Origin: Armillaria gallica | Lineage: Eukaryota; Basidiomycota; Agaricomycetes; Agaricales; Physalacriaceae | NCBI GenBank assembly: GCA_037576215.1 | Contig: JBANDB010000009.1 | Coordinates: 1,364,001-1,428,000, forward strand | Direction: 5' to 3' | Length of the DNA: 64,000 nt | In this document: positions 34,870 through 46,555 of the stretch, in pieces | How positions within the stretch are numbered: position 1 is the stretch's first letter | Layout of the letters: each line of letters begins with the position of its first letter | Program-made: the position numbers and the translations under genes | The notes under the pieces: generated by a model | What the model was told of the DNA's origin: nothing | Seen by the model: only the letters and a program-made list of their open reading frames with translations | Databases searched by the model: none

Positions 34870-35348
34870 CGGTCACGGCGGTGGTTGTAGCCCAGCGTTG
34901 ACCCCTAAACCGCCACTGGAGGTAAGCGCGATCACGTGATCAACACCACTCGCGTTGACTTGAGAAAACGGTTTGGATCCATGACACTTATGGTTGTATT
35001 TATGGTTGATCTGTAACTTGGCTGCCAAGAATTTAGCAATAGTCAATATAACATCGGAGCCGGTAGACAACCTGCCATTAATTTGGCTCGAGGTCCAACT
35101 TGAAGTCCTGACTCCTTATTAGTGATATCTTAGGTGAAATCCTAGATGGAAAATCCCTACGCGCCCCACATAGATATCCGAAAGCAAATAAATCCGCGAC
35201 GACTCACTGACAATTATCTGCCAATGAAATATATTTACAGAACTGCCAGGCGTAAGTCTTGATTATCGTCCACAAGATATATTAGCCTCGAACAACCTTG
35301 GATTTTACAAAAAGGACAGCCTTTTCAAAATATGTATAGGCAAACACT
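34870..35348. other. Intergenic between kinase-like gene and GH76
   Basis: Upstream region of the kinase-like gene and 3' flank of the GH76 gene. Nothing else seen. Confidence 0.5.
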
Positions 35349-37286
35349 TTAGTTGGTCGCAACCGCAACTGTCAGAGGGTCCAACGCAGCCATCTGGCCC
35401 CAAGTTGTAAAGTTTTGCGCGGCACCGTGCCAGTTCGACGAATACGAGCCTCCGTTTGCTACCTGTGTCAGAAGGGCGTTGTACTAAGATAAATTATGTC
35501 AAAAAACGTCTTGAGAATACGTCAAACATTCTCTTACCTGTACATCGACGTAGCTATGTATCAGTATGCGTAAGCCGTCGTAGAGAGGATTGCGATTCCA
35601 TGCCTCAAGCAATCCTCGTATGAAGATCGCTACAAAGGTACGCGCGTTTAGTCAGGGAAGAATGACTGAATGAATGTCTGAACCTTTGAATCCAACACCG
35701 TCATTGTTCGACGACGGGCTTGCGCCTTCAGTAATGATGCCATCGCTTCCTTGCCATGCCGACGACTTCACTGCACTTGCCACAACGTTTACCAATCTGC
35801 ACCAAGATGAGCTCTAGTCTTCCCTCGACGAACTGTGGAAACGCTCACAAGTTACTCCAAGTATCGTCGTTGGTCACATTTGCCAGGACGCTCAGTCCTT
35901 CGATAAATTTACCGCTATTGTAGGTGAACAACCACGTTGCCGGGCTCCGTGAGCAGTCGTGACCATTTATGCTGTCCAACAGGATACCATTATTGTTGAT
36001 CTGGAGCGCTTGCATCCATCGAGCACTCTGGATTGCGGCATTGGTATACTTGGGGTCTCCCGTTATATCAGCAAGGAAGGCAGAGAGACTAGGAAACTAT
36101 TGAGCCCTGATACTGGCTGGGTGTAAACGGAACATACGTTATGTAGAGGCTAAAAACATCAGCAAAAAGACTATAGGTAGAAGTACAAAACATACCCAGT
36201 TGTGATAGAATTCATGCCTGGGTCGTCCTCGGCCGGTCGCTAGTGGGGTCGGTATAAAGTACTGACGTAGAAATAAATGCGGATATATCCTACCCAGAAA
36301 ACGCCTCCCGCCATGGACTCTAGAATATCAGTACCTTAATTGGCGGTGAAAGAATGTAACAAAAATCAAGTACGCACTTCCCTCGCAGGTCGCGACTAAC
36401 GAAACACTCTTGTAAGGACTAGCCCCAGCGCTTGCCTGATTAGCGGTCAGAGCACTGGACGAATGGCCGGAGTCAGGTCCTGTAATAGCGGGAGGGGAAG
36501 CGGCATCAGGTTCACTCACTAATTCGTAACATGAGTCCAAGTGTCAATTGCATGTTGAAGTAGCGCGTCATTCTAAACGCTGGTAGTTAAATCGCGGTTT
36601 ATTCAATAGGATAGAAAAGTTGCATACGCCGTAAGCCCGGTGTGCATATATTGCCGCTTGGGCCCACCACCTAGCACAAATCATTACGCGTCTTCCGAAT
36701 GCCGAATGCTCGGAGACCTACATCGCATCGTCATTGTACTTGAGACAAATAGTCAGATTGATCTATGTCTGTGTCATGCCGCACTCACCCTAAGGATATG
36801 AAGTCAGAGTCAATTAGCTGGACCAACATCGATACCAAACTCACCCATACTGATCGTAATTTTTCCATAAACCCCAAACTAACTCCAAGTTGTCCTCAAC
36901 GAGAGCTTTGTTCTTGGTCGTATGTGCGAGCCAATCTTGAATGGCCATTACAGAAAAGACATTCCCGGACTGCCAGTACCCGATACCTGGATCACATCAA
37001 GATGATAAAAATCAAGCCGGATACCATAGGATGGATGCTCAAGATAACTGACCATTGAATCCACCTGTGACACTGTTCAGCTGAGGTAGAATTGTGTTGA
37101 TGGCAGTCTGCCCAATAGCCACGCGCTCGTCGTACGGCCGTGTGTTACTAAAGTTCTGTCAACAGCTAAAGTTAGCTAGCAACGCTATAACGAATCGGCA
37201 CGCACCTTCCACGACAGCGGTACGCCTAAGTCCTGGGCTTGAACCATGGCCAGCGCCGCGCTGAGATATATGATCTTCCGAAGCAT
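35349..37286 (-). CDS. Secreted glycoside hydrolase family 76-like (endo-1,6-alpha-mannanase-like), 392 aa, 15 exons
   Basis: Predicted exons: 37286-37206, 37155-37053, 36986-36845, 36789 (one base), 36738-36722, 36670-36628, 36572-36520, 36454-36378, 36319-36294, 36239-36196, 36149-36138, 36088-35849, 35796-35684, 35629-35538, 35483-35349. They sum to 1179 nt, in frame, no stops. A signal peptide is evident (MLRKIIYLSAALAMVQAQ). GH76 landmarks follow: GYWQSGNVFSVMAIQDW, then YNDDAMWW with the catalytic Asp-Asp pair, HAIDTWTHV, AGGVFW, EDDPGMNSITTGLY, SAFLADITGD, TYNSGKFIEGLSVL, EGASPSSNNDGVGFK and AIFIRGLLEAW, ending IHSYVDVQYNALL. Known role of the family: cleavage of alpha-1,6-mannan, in fungi linked to cell-wall and GPI-glycan processing. 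Introns are 46-66 nt. The joining of exons 3 to 5 requires a one-nucleotide exon or a nested intron. Confidence 0.88.
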
Positions 37287-39863
37287 CGAAATGGTTGGAA
37301 TAGGAAAAATGGGACGCTGCGAAAAGATCAATAGGCGTTACAATTATAGTGAAGCATGAAACAGAACCGTGTTTCAAGATCGTACAACAGTGATTAACTC
37401 TACACGGGTCCCAAAAACGGTGGGTAAAAACTATATCACTCGGCAGCAAAACCACGTGGTAACTGATGGCGACGATGGCGGCAGCTTCCCTCCAAGTTGT
37501 CAGATTCTGCCTATCCCCACAGGCGAGTTCTCATGAAGATAGAGCTGAGGCACGCCGTTTTCTTGTTGGCTGTATAGCAACCAGTCATTTAACCGAGCAA
37601 CAGAGAATGAAATGGCGATTTTATTGTCAGAACATGTGAAAGTACTTGACCGCACTTCCCATGAATACCGTATCCACTAGCATATGTTCAGAGGAGTTCT
37701 GGACGCAGAATTCAGTAAAGGTGAGAATTCGAATGGCAACCATGACTCACATGCCTTGATAAAACGTCATACCGCATGTATCGGTGATATCGATTCAGTG
37801 CACAGGCACCGTTCGGAACAACTTGTGAAACGAAAGGCAAAGATGTTATTCATTTGAATAACAAGTGTACAGTCGTAGCTCTCAGCATACGCATTACTGC
37901 AAGCGAAACGAATATAGGCGGAAATCGAAACACGAGACCTCCGTTAGCACTGGGCGGTGTTTGCTTATACGTGTCGCCATCGCCCCAGTTTACATCTGGA
38001 ACAGAGTTGAATATACGATGAAGCAAGTAGTCGTTTCAGATTGCCGAGCGACAATGTTACCTTTGCTAACGGCGATTTCATCGATAATCACGAGATACGC
38101 TGCAGGGAGCAGATGCTGACTTCAATACAACACGAAAAAGAAACTAGAAGAAGCAAAACGAACTGCCGGCCCTCCTTCAACAGATTCTATCGAAGGTCTC
38201 CACAAACGACGATTCAATTTCGTGCTAAATTCAGCTTGCGATCCTTGTAAGGTCGAGTGCCAATACTTTCAAAACTTGGCGGTCGAGTTACCGTAGACGT
38301 AGCCTGAGCCAAAGAACGGGAGGAAAACGCCGTGGGCTCATAGTTGGGGTTAGAGCCAAAAACAGACAATGTGTCAGCAGAGTCTCGAGTCTCGCCGATC
38401 CTGTCCAAATTCAGCAATCACCGCCCACTCAAGTGTTACAACTATCGACAACTGAGCGCTAAAGCTGCAGAATTAGGAACTCAACAACAAATGGCAAAAA
38501 GTCGCAAAGCCATCACCTTGTTAGGTCTGGCACGACAATTAGTGGATGCTAATTTGTTAATCGTCGTCGACGCATGCTTCCCTTCAAGACTCTATTTGGG
38601 ACAAGGAGGTGGAAGTTGCTCAATTGAAATGCAGTACCGGCATCAAAGCTTGTTATTTGACCATCTGATTGTGAGCGACCTTCAGCTGATACCCTTCGTT
38701 GTCGGTCTGCTGACGGTATTCATGTGCAGCACTTGTCCGTTGACAGTCGAAAACTCGATTTTCCTTCCGTTTTACTCTTGGTGTCCGATTCGCTATGCAA
38801 GAAGCCCTCTTTTCCCGACTCCGTGTTCAACTTGAAAGCAAACGTCCGCGTACTGTCATTAGCGGCCTCACGCCAGTCTAGAATACCTGACGGGGACCCG
38901 ACACTCGCACACCCGGAAGAAAAAAAGAATTTTTCGTGCGTTTCCATTTCTCACCAAAAGTCTTCAGTACTCTACAAGTTGCCATGCCAGCGCGGAAGCG
39001 GGCCATGCGCCCTGTCACCGAGACCTCAAACCTGACGTGGTTTCGGCGCTTCTGGCAGGCTGCGCCAGACTCGTGTCTAAAATGACCCTGTTCTCTCTTC
39101 AGGGTGATCAAAATTCCTTGACCGACGTCGGTTTTTATGTGGATCGTTCGTTCTTCTGGCAACCACAGAGGCGGGATACTCACCAGTACCTGCACGTGTT
39201 AGTAGAGACTGTATTCTTCGGACCGGAATTTGACGCGGTGAGCTGGCAGTTACTGTCTATTGGTTGACTTGCGTGTCCTAGGCCGCCTACGTGTGTCAAA
39301 GCAAATGTAAGATGGTAAACGTCGCCGCATTCTCGGATTGGTCTCGGGTCGGCGACAAGGTCGAAGTATATACACGAACTCCACACTATTCAATCCGCGA
39401 CGATAATTCATGAGTCATGGCTTTGCTGCATATGGTCTTCATTAAGACAATAACCGGCAGGTTCAGTGCCGTTTCCGTCCAATCTTCATTTTAGCGCCCA
39501 GCTTGCATTTCAGGGATTTCCAATTGTCTGGATGGTACGTGAGAGATATCTAAATCCCGCTGAGAAAACTAACGGACCTTTTATAAAAACTTAACTTACC
39601 AGAGAGTTCGAGTACCGGGATTGCGTACTCGGTATTCTACAAAATGTATGTAAGGTGGGCATACCGCACAGGGCAAATGTCCGCCGCCTCCTGTACCGCT
39701 TCCGGCCATCATCCGCCTCCTGCCTCCTGTCGACACGCAAATTTGCAATATGTTACGTGATGGCTGACCCTGGTGCATAATATTCTTCTTCGTCTTCTTC
39801 TTCTCCATTTCACCATCCACCTACCACCACCATCTACCAACCAACATCAATACCCCTACCACC
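37287..39863. other. 2.6 kb without a recognised gene
   Basis: Frames such as 38344-38835 (+) and 38878-39195 (-) have no motif I recognise and no matching splice chain. The last few hundred bases before 39864 (pyrimidine-rich, CCACCATCTACCAACC) are a plausible promoter/5' leader for the DUF6593 gene. Confidence 0.45.
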
Positions 39864-40821
39864 ATGGTTTTCACTCCCCCCGGCAGCTTCGTCATCCGCT
39901 CTAGGGAATTTGGCAACGGCCAGGAATACGACATGGAATCAGACTCGAATGTCATGCCAGATCACTATGTGAAGCGCCTGTGGAGGACGCGCTCTCTTCC
40001 TGGTCCCGAAGGTCGAACAGTGAGTCGTATTTTTTTCTTCCTTCCTTTCGTCGCTGAGCAAAAGCTTCGTGTAGGTCCAATTCATCAACAAAGACTCAGT
40101 AGACCGCGCTATCCTGTACACCGTCACAGAACGTGGGAGCGCGCTACTCGTCAGGAACGGATCTGTCACCAAGGGCGCGGAGGAGGTCGCTCGTGTCCTC
40201 TGGGAATCTGGTCGGAACGTTGATAAGAGCCGGTACGCCTTCCCAATCTTTGCCCTACTAACATTCACCCAGCTGACACCCAAAAAAACCACTCAGAATG
40301 TCCATCGGCACCAAGTCTGGCATGTTCAAGGAGATGCTCAAAAAGGGCGGGTCGTTGTACGTTATCCTCTTATTGTTCTACCTCATGTCCTGACTTCCAG
40401 GCCCTAGTGCATCGGCGTAGGTCCCCCAATGGCGCTTGTACTTCGGATCATACAACTAAACATTCCTTCATCTACTTAGAACACCGAGCCGTATCTTCAT
40501 AGGCCCAGACGGCTTGGAGTACAAATGGAAAGTCGTCCTGGAAGGCTCAAATCCCGTCTTCCCAGACTCGTCCTTCCGTGTGCTGTACTGCAAAGACTCG
40601 AAGCATCCCATTGCCACAACAGCGCGGTTCGTCCAGAGGGACGGTGAATACAACGTAAGTGGCGGTTATGGGAGAAAAGCCCTGGTTTTTTTTCGTTCTG
40701 ATGTTCCATTCTTCAGGACGAGACGTATCCTATCTACATTGCTGAGCGAGGTTTGTGGATGGAATCATGGATCGTCGCTACAACCGCCATCCTTGAAGGA
40801 TGGGACAAGCTAAGGTCTTGA
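39864..40821 (+). CDS. DUF6593-domain protein, 217 aa
   Basis: Exons 39864-40019, 40075-40232, 40297-40356, 40480-40654 and 40717-40821. They sum to 654 nt in frame with consensus GT..AG introns. Start ATG is in the context CACCATGG. The product begins MVFTPPGSFVIRSREFG. It has ILYTVTERGSALLVRNGS, then the domain core SRIFIGPDGLEYKWKVV, FRVLYCKDSKHPIATTARF, and a C-terminal IVATTAILEGWDKLR. These are hallmarks of the basidiomycete DUF6593 family: small beta-rich proteins, often in many copies, function unknown. No signal peptide or membrane segment. Converges with the exchange-factor gene, 405 bp away. Confidence 0.85.
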
Positions 40822-41226
40822 ATGGTTCACTTCGCCGCCCCGTTTTTTTCACACTCCTTTGAATTTCCCTGTTGGTATTGTACTATGGTCCGTGGTTAGT
40901 TTTAGCATACTGTATAATCGTCCCATTCAACCCACCCTTTCTTCTCCATTCTTAATGGGTTGCCCGCATTCCTTTCTCCATACATGTATCTCCATCTGTC
41001 TTTTTTTGCTTCAAAAGCAATCATTTTAATTGTTGTCAATTCAATGACATGTGCAAACGTCAAAAAAAAAATTATAAGGTTATCACTGGTATACACAATT
41101 GACGTTCATCACATGGATCCGTCAAATCTACACGTCTTTAAAATCAAGAAGTCGTAAATAGGTAGCGGAGGGTATCAAAAAAGAAGAACCATTCGCAATC
41201 CCAATCAAGTCCGTTATCGGCATGAT
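40822..41226. other. Convergent intergenic region
   Basis: Shared 3' flank of the DUF6593 and DH-PH-FYVE genes. AT-rich with several A/T runs suitable for polyadenylation. No gene. Confidence 0.5.
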
Positions 41227-44138
41227 CTACGTATAGACCTTCTTCCCCAAGAGTTCGCTCAACTTGCCAGCAGCGACACCCTTTCCCAGCCCCTCATCAC
41301 CCTGCACCCTCGACTTGGCCACAAACTCGCTGCGCTGGCTGTGCGAAAGTCGGCTCCCATGTCCATGGAGTACATGACTCCCCTTCCCCCCAAGCACCAA
41401 CGAAAACCTCTGCGTCTTCGTCGACCTCTGCACATGCGCCAGCTTACTCCCCTCAACCGCCCCTACCATCGTCCTCGTCGTCACACTCGTCGTCTGCAGC
41501 GCAACAGCAGGCAAGGAAAACCTTTTGTTCCTCCTCGCCGTATCCTCCCTCCTTGGCTCAGGCTCCTCCGTCAAATTCACTGTATGCCTCTTGCTCGACG
41601 CAAAGGACTCCGTATCGAGGGAATCCTCCTCTGTTGTACCTTCCTCCTCCACGGGAGACGTCAGGTCGAACCGCGAATGATCGTGGCCCTGGAAGTCGTC
41701 TAGGATTTGGTGGTAGCTCCGCGGCCGTGAAGCCGGCGACTTGACGCGGACGCAGTCACGGGAGAGCTCGTCATCGTCGACGGTCGTAGTCGTGTCGCCC
41801 CGTTTGGGAGTATCCCTATAGATGGCCATGAGTGCCTCAGGTGTCGCGCTTAAGGGAAGCGACGGCATTGAGAGCCAAGACGGGAAGTTCGTAAGGGAGG
41901 TTATCGTGTTGTTGCTGGCTTCGGGCGGTACGTGGTTATTCTCATCTTCTTCTGGCGGATCGAGAAGCGGGAATACGGTTTCGTAGCATGCATTGCAGGC
42001 TCGAGCAGGCTTGCTTGCGTCTTCTTTAGAATTAGGGTCCGTTATGAAGAATGTCTGTTAAAATCATATGAATAAAATGGAAAGTGCGCTTAGAGGAACA
42101 CTTACTCTATTTGAACATACAGCACAAACGCATCGCCCGCATATCCTGCAATGGTGTCTTCGCCGCCTCCATCCAAAAGATCTACCACATCTCATACAAC
42201 CCTCTGCTTTCTCGTCCGGAATCCAGATAGCCGGAACCCAATGCTCCACCCATCCCCTTCGTTCCTTCACGTTCTTCTTCTTCCCTTTACCTGGAGACTT
42301 CGAAGGATGGTCCGAAGGCGCAAATGGCAGTGCCTGCAGCGACAGTCGTATGTGGTTCGTCGAAGATGACGACGTAAGCGTCGAATTCGGATTTGTGATA
42401 TTCAACGACATCAAAAGTTGCGCCTTGGCCTGTCTTATCGTTGAACACCACTCATTTCGCTCGTCCTCCGTATCCGCATACAGCACAAAACTTCCCTCGG
42501 GGCTCAGAATCTCAAACCTCCTCTCCTCCCCGGCCTCCCGGGGAGATGTAACCACCACCTCGAGATCTACCAACCCCGCTCGAGCCTTGTACACCCACCT
42601 CTCATCCCCGCTACTCGCTTGCCGCCGGACGCCGCTCCCAGGCAACTGTGACTTTCTTGTCGGTGGCGGAATTACACTCCGGCTCTTTACCGGGGATCCG
42701 TTTATACGGGATCGAAGCAGACTAGGCAGCGACGCCTCACTCTTGCTCCTTGTTCGTATCATGAGCGGTCGCAACGGGGAGGCGGGCTCCTGTGGCGCCC
42801 AGCCAGGAATGGCCCAGTCAGTCTTCATCCATCCGCGTTCCGAATCCTCACTCGCGAGCCATATGAGACAATCGGAGAACAGGAGAAATTCACGTTCGCG
42901 TGGCGGCTCGCTCCGTTCGATTTGGAGCAGACTGCCGCGTTTCAGGAGTGTACGGCCGGGGCTTATGAGCTGAAATGGAAGATTTGGTGTGGTTTTTTGC
43001 AAGGCGAGAAGGGAGAGGGTTTGCGCATGGGTGTGGAGCGAGGAGTTGAGAGATTGTGTAACTAGGACAATTGAATGTAAGTAAAAGGGGGTCAGAAAGA
43101 ATGCAAAATGACATACTTTTGGATACAAGTGTATGAACTGCCGTCAATTGGGCGTGCTCAGGATCATCTGGTGCCGTGCGTTCAATTAAATCCTTTAAAA
43201 GAAGAAGATATCGCGGGCATCGTTGGACAATTGTCAAGAGCCAATCTCGTAACTTTAGCCTGCCACAGCGAGGATCTGACTCTTGTGTAGCTAGAAATGT
43301 CGCAAAAGAGGCGCTATACTGTGGATTAGAGCTATTTGCCGAAGGCGGGGAGATGAGATTAGTGATGGAGGAAATAGTGGTCGGAAACGCGGTAACAAAT
43401 GGAGTGTATAGAGACAAATAAGGAAAGTGAGAGAGTAGGATCGGGGAAAGCGGCTGGTTAGCAGAGAGGGGGAGAGAAGAGGTGGAAGCGGAGCCCGAGC
43501 TCGGGAAAAGATGGGACGTTAGCGCAGAGAAGAAAGACCGGTGAAAGTTCCAAATATCGATGAAATTTGAGAACACAGAAGTCAGTCCGGACCGGTCGAG
43601 CAGTGGCTGAGAAGTCTCGAGAGATGCAATGATGGGAGTAAGGAAATGCTGCAAATCTGTCAGAAATAGAAAGAATGGAAAATATTTTGGCACGCACGGA
43701 ATAAATTAGCTCGAGACCGTCAACGTAGGCGCGCTCCGTCTCGTAAAACTCCTGGATGACCTTCCGCCGCTTCGACTCCAAGACGTCGTCAACGGGACGC
43801 AGACTCCGCCTATTTCCCTTCCTCAGTCCGTCAGTACATATTGGCCGTCCATTGGGCCTCTTCCCGGCGTTGACATTGCGCATCATCGCGGGTATCGGTA
43901 ACGACCCGTCTTCAGGTAGCGAGTCGAACGACGCTACGCTGACTACGGATTCTCTGTGGCCCAATGTTGGTGCAGTTGGTAGCGATATTCGTCGAAAAGG
44001 GAGATGTGTAGGGCGCGGTTGTGGCTGGGCCTTGACTGGCGATTCAGACAAGGGAAAGGCTACACTCGACGACTGGTCTGCTTATAGGTCAGAGCATCGC
44101 CAATGTCTTGCAAGGCAGCGTGACTTACCGGAATGCAT
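41227..44138 (-). CDS. DH-PH-FYVE Rho guanine-nucleotide exchange factor, 901 aa
   Basis: Exons 44138-44129 (10 nt with the start codon), 44077-43698, 43648-43117, 43061-42106 and 42054-41227, giving 2706 nt in frame. After a Ser/Pro-rich N-terminus the DH domain starts around residue 106 (RKVIQEFYETERAYVDGLEL..) and runs past LRDWLLTIVQRCPRYLLLLKD (the conserved QR..RY..LL helix). A PH domain follows (GRTLLKRGSLLQI..FLLFSDCLIW..DERNEWCSTIRQA). A FYVE finger at about 580-655 has WIPD, CMRC, RRRHHCRICGRCVCAVC and CNACYETVFP, i.e. the WxxD, RRHHCR and Cys-pair signatures. The tail is basic and Ser-rich. Family knowledge: FGD-type proteins activate Rho/Cdc42 GTPases, with FYVE binding PtdIns3P on endosomes. 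The start was chosen because the long frame at 44051 begins at TTG and an in-phase 51-nt intron leads back to ATG. Confidence 0.9.
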
Positions 44139-45677
44139 TGGAGGGGAGTAATGTCTTGACTAGAACGGGAAAGGAAAGGAAAGTGGTGGTATCGGTGAAG
44201 CTCTCCGTCGTCGACGTCAGTTGTCTGCCCCTGAAAACATTCCCGTCCAACACCCCAGTGATCGAATGATGGTCAAAGCTCCTTGCCTCCCAATTTGGAA
44301 TTCTGCGTTAAAGTGCTTGATCGCCGGACTTTTTACGATAAAGCAGGAAAAAGTATAGGCGAGGCTAGCGGCTTTGTGTGGAGGATGGTTGGAGTCTGAA
44401 AGTAAGCACCTGGCAGATGCCGGTCAATTCCTTGCTGCCGATTTTCATCGCTATGCCGATCCGCCGGGATTTGACGCGTTCTGTCAATCTCTTGCATTTC
44501 ATGTTTCCCGTTCATTTCCACTAAGGTCCCTGTTTCGGATGCAAATCTCTTTAGCTCCGGATGCCTTGCGTTCGCCATCAGCCATTTAGCTGCAGCGAGA
44601 ATACTCTGCTTCATCGTCTCCGGGAATTTTCGAGTTGGATGGAGGGAAATTTCGGCAATGAAAGCCACAACTATTGATGACGTGGGTCAGTCGCTGAAAT
44701 GTACCGGAGACCTCGAACTCAATATCTCACCATTCCCCACCCTAGTCCTTTCCCTAGAAGCCCGAATGACTCAATTTATCATCTATGATTTCGTGATCTG
44801 ATTGGGGTTCTATCTTCTTCTTCCTCCTCCTCCTTACTTTCAGCTTTGCCTCGGGTTTATCAGTGATTCTCTCAACACTGCATATCTGGAGTTGAGTTAT
44901 CCCTTCACTCATTCGTCTTCGCACAGGGCTGATTCTATGCCTTGAAATCTACTTTCAATAAGCCTGAAATACAGCAGCCCTTGCTTACGGCATTTGTCTA
45001 CTTGATGTTCCTCATTGGAAGAGAGATGGACGGCAACCCCAAAACAGTGGGAAGGTGGGATTCCCACGAAGATGTCTCCCGGTGGCACAACCGTTTTTTC
45101 AGTAGGATTGGAGATTTTCGGTATGATTACCTCTAGGGGGCACCGTCGAGTTGGTTAGATTCTCGGACCGCCATGCGCTTATTTGGGCGCACTGACCGCC
45201 GCTCTCCCGGCCGTCTCGAACTCACCATAAGCAAAAATCGCATGGCTCATATATGAGAGCCACTCGTGAAGCCGAGCCGTGCGTGCGAGGGTCAAAAACT
45301 TGAACTTCGAGGGCCAGGGGGTAAGTATGTGATTCAGAGAGGTGGAGGTCGTGGAGGTCAGGTCGGGTATGTTCAACGGGAGGCGGCCCAAGCGTGGCGT
45401 CTGGACGTCAGAAAATACGATGCTTGTACCGAACTCAATCCCACCGGAAAAACGGTGTCAATCCAGGAGAAAGCAAGATTCCCACCGAAATACTCCAATC
45501 CTACCGAAAAACGCACGCGATCTTATCCCACCTTCCCACCGTTTGGGGCGCCTCTCAACGAACCTCTTATCACATTAGGCGCCAGATGATTGTTAGTGTG
45601 GGATATTCGAGCGTGTCACTTCTTCACTTCCTTCATCCATCCATTTGCACTGAAAGCTCAAGCACACCTTCGTATTC
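44139..45677. other. Divergent intergenic region and head of tandem unit 1
   Basis: Upstream region shared by the exchange-factor and Derlin 1 genes. A minus-strand frame (44333-44668, 111 codons) has a relative in unit 2 (47729-48037) whose end differs. It could be a small gene (ISLHPTRKFPETMKQS..) but has no known family. A TIR element occupies about 45033-45559. Confidence 0.45.
45033..45559. mobile_element. MITE-like TIR element present only in tandem unit 1
   Basis: Left end CCCCAAAACaGTGGGAAGG with TGGGAT, and the right end inverted CCCCAAAcgGTGGGAAGG with TGGGAT. A second inner inverted pair is TTTTTCaGTAGGATTGGAG / TTTTTCGGTAGGATTGGAG. Unit 2 at about 48390-48410 goes straight from GATGGACGGGAACG to TTATCAC, an empty site. 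Minus-strand frame 45179-45391 lies inside and has no known family. Confidence 0.7.
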
Positions 45678-46555
45678 ATGTCCTCCACTATACTCTCGGG
45701 CATCCGCAGGATTCCACCTGTTACTCGTTTCCTTACGGGCTCGCTTCTCGGCGTTTCAATGCTGTATATGCTTGAAATAATTTGGCAAGATGCTTTGATC
45801 TATCGTTTTCACGAGGTGCTGCACAGTTACCAAGTGAGTGACATGCAAATCGTCTTAAACCTCACTCACATTTTTTTAGATATGGCGCCTTTACACAAGC
45901 TTTTTCGTTGGAAGTAAGGCCCGTCTACTCAGCTCGACACCTGCCGGTGTTTAATATGTCCATCATCTAGGCGAGGGCCTATTCTTTTTGTATGAGTTTC
46001 TGATGCTCTAGTGAGTCATTCAGCGCCTGTCGCCTTTCCACACTCATACTGTCGTCTAGCTACACTGCAAATAAACTCGAGTCCGGTTATGACTCTGCAG
46101 ATCTTGCATGGCAACTATTCTTCGCCTGCATAGCAATAATGATGCGTATCAATTCTATCTCTCCGCTCCCAGCTAAACATCATCTACAGGTCCCCAGTCA
46201 CCTTCTAGCTACTACGATATTCCTATACCCTCTTATGAACTGCATCTTCTACCTTTTATCCGCACGCACATCGGCACGCGAACGCCTTTCAATATACGGA
46301 TTTACCACCCTCCCAGCGAAGTACGCACCTCACGCCATGCTGCTCTTCGAGCTACTCATCGGTGGTCGGGAAGCTCTCTTTCGAGCTCTCGTCGGTGTGG
46401 CCGTCGGATACGCCTGGTGGCGAATTGTCTGGGGTAGCGAAAAGGGTGCTGCGTGGGCGAGGGCGCCGACATGGGCCAAAAACTTGGGTTCGAGGGTTAT
46501 GAACGCGAGCAATGGTCACACTTGGGGATCGGGTCAAACTTTGGCAAAAACTTGA
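45678..46555 (+). CDS. Derlin (Der1-like ERAD membrane protein), copy 1, with lost splice donor
   Basis: Exons 45678-45833, 45880-45913, 45971-46010 and 46060-46555. The model gives 241 aa. It has PPVTRFLTGSLLG, the WR motif in YQIWRLYTSFFVGS, a DSADLAWQLFFACIAI segment, FLYPLMNCIFYLL, LPAKYAPHAMLLFELLIGG, and a GVAVG (GxxxG) helix. The C-terminal WGSGQTL fits the SHP box that binds Cdc48/p97. Family role: rhomboid-like ER retrotranslocation factors in ER-associated degradation. Odd: the donor used after ATAATG in copy 2 (GTGCGT) is ATGCGT here. The former 48-nt intron (46142-46189) has no stop and is in frame, adding 16 residues (MRINSISPLPAKHHLQ) between two membrane segments. The other available donor would break the frame. 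Confidence 0.85.

Noticed and set aside
42068..42973. 301-codon plus-strand frame
   Set aside because: Lies antisense to the DH-PH-FYVE gene, whose domains are unmistakable; a shadow frame from GC-rich coding DNA.
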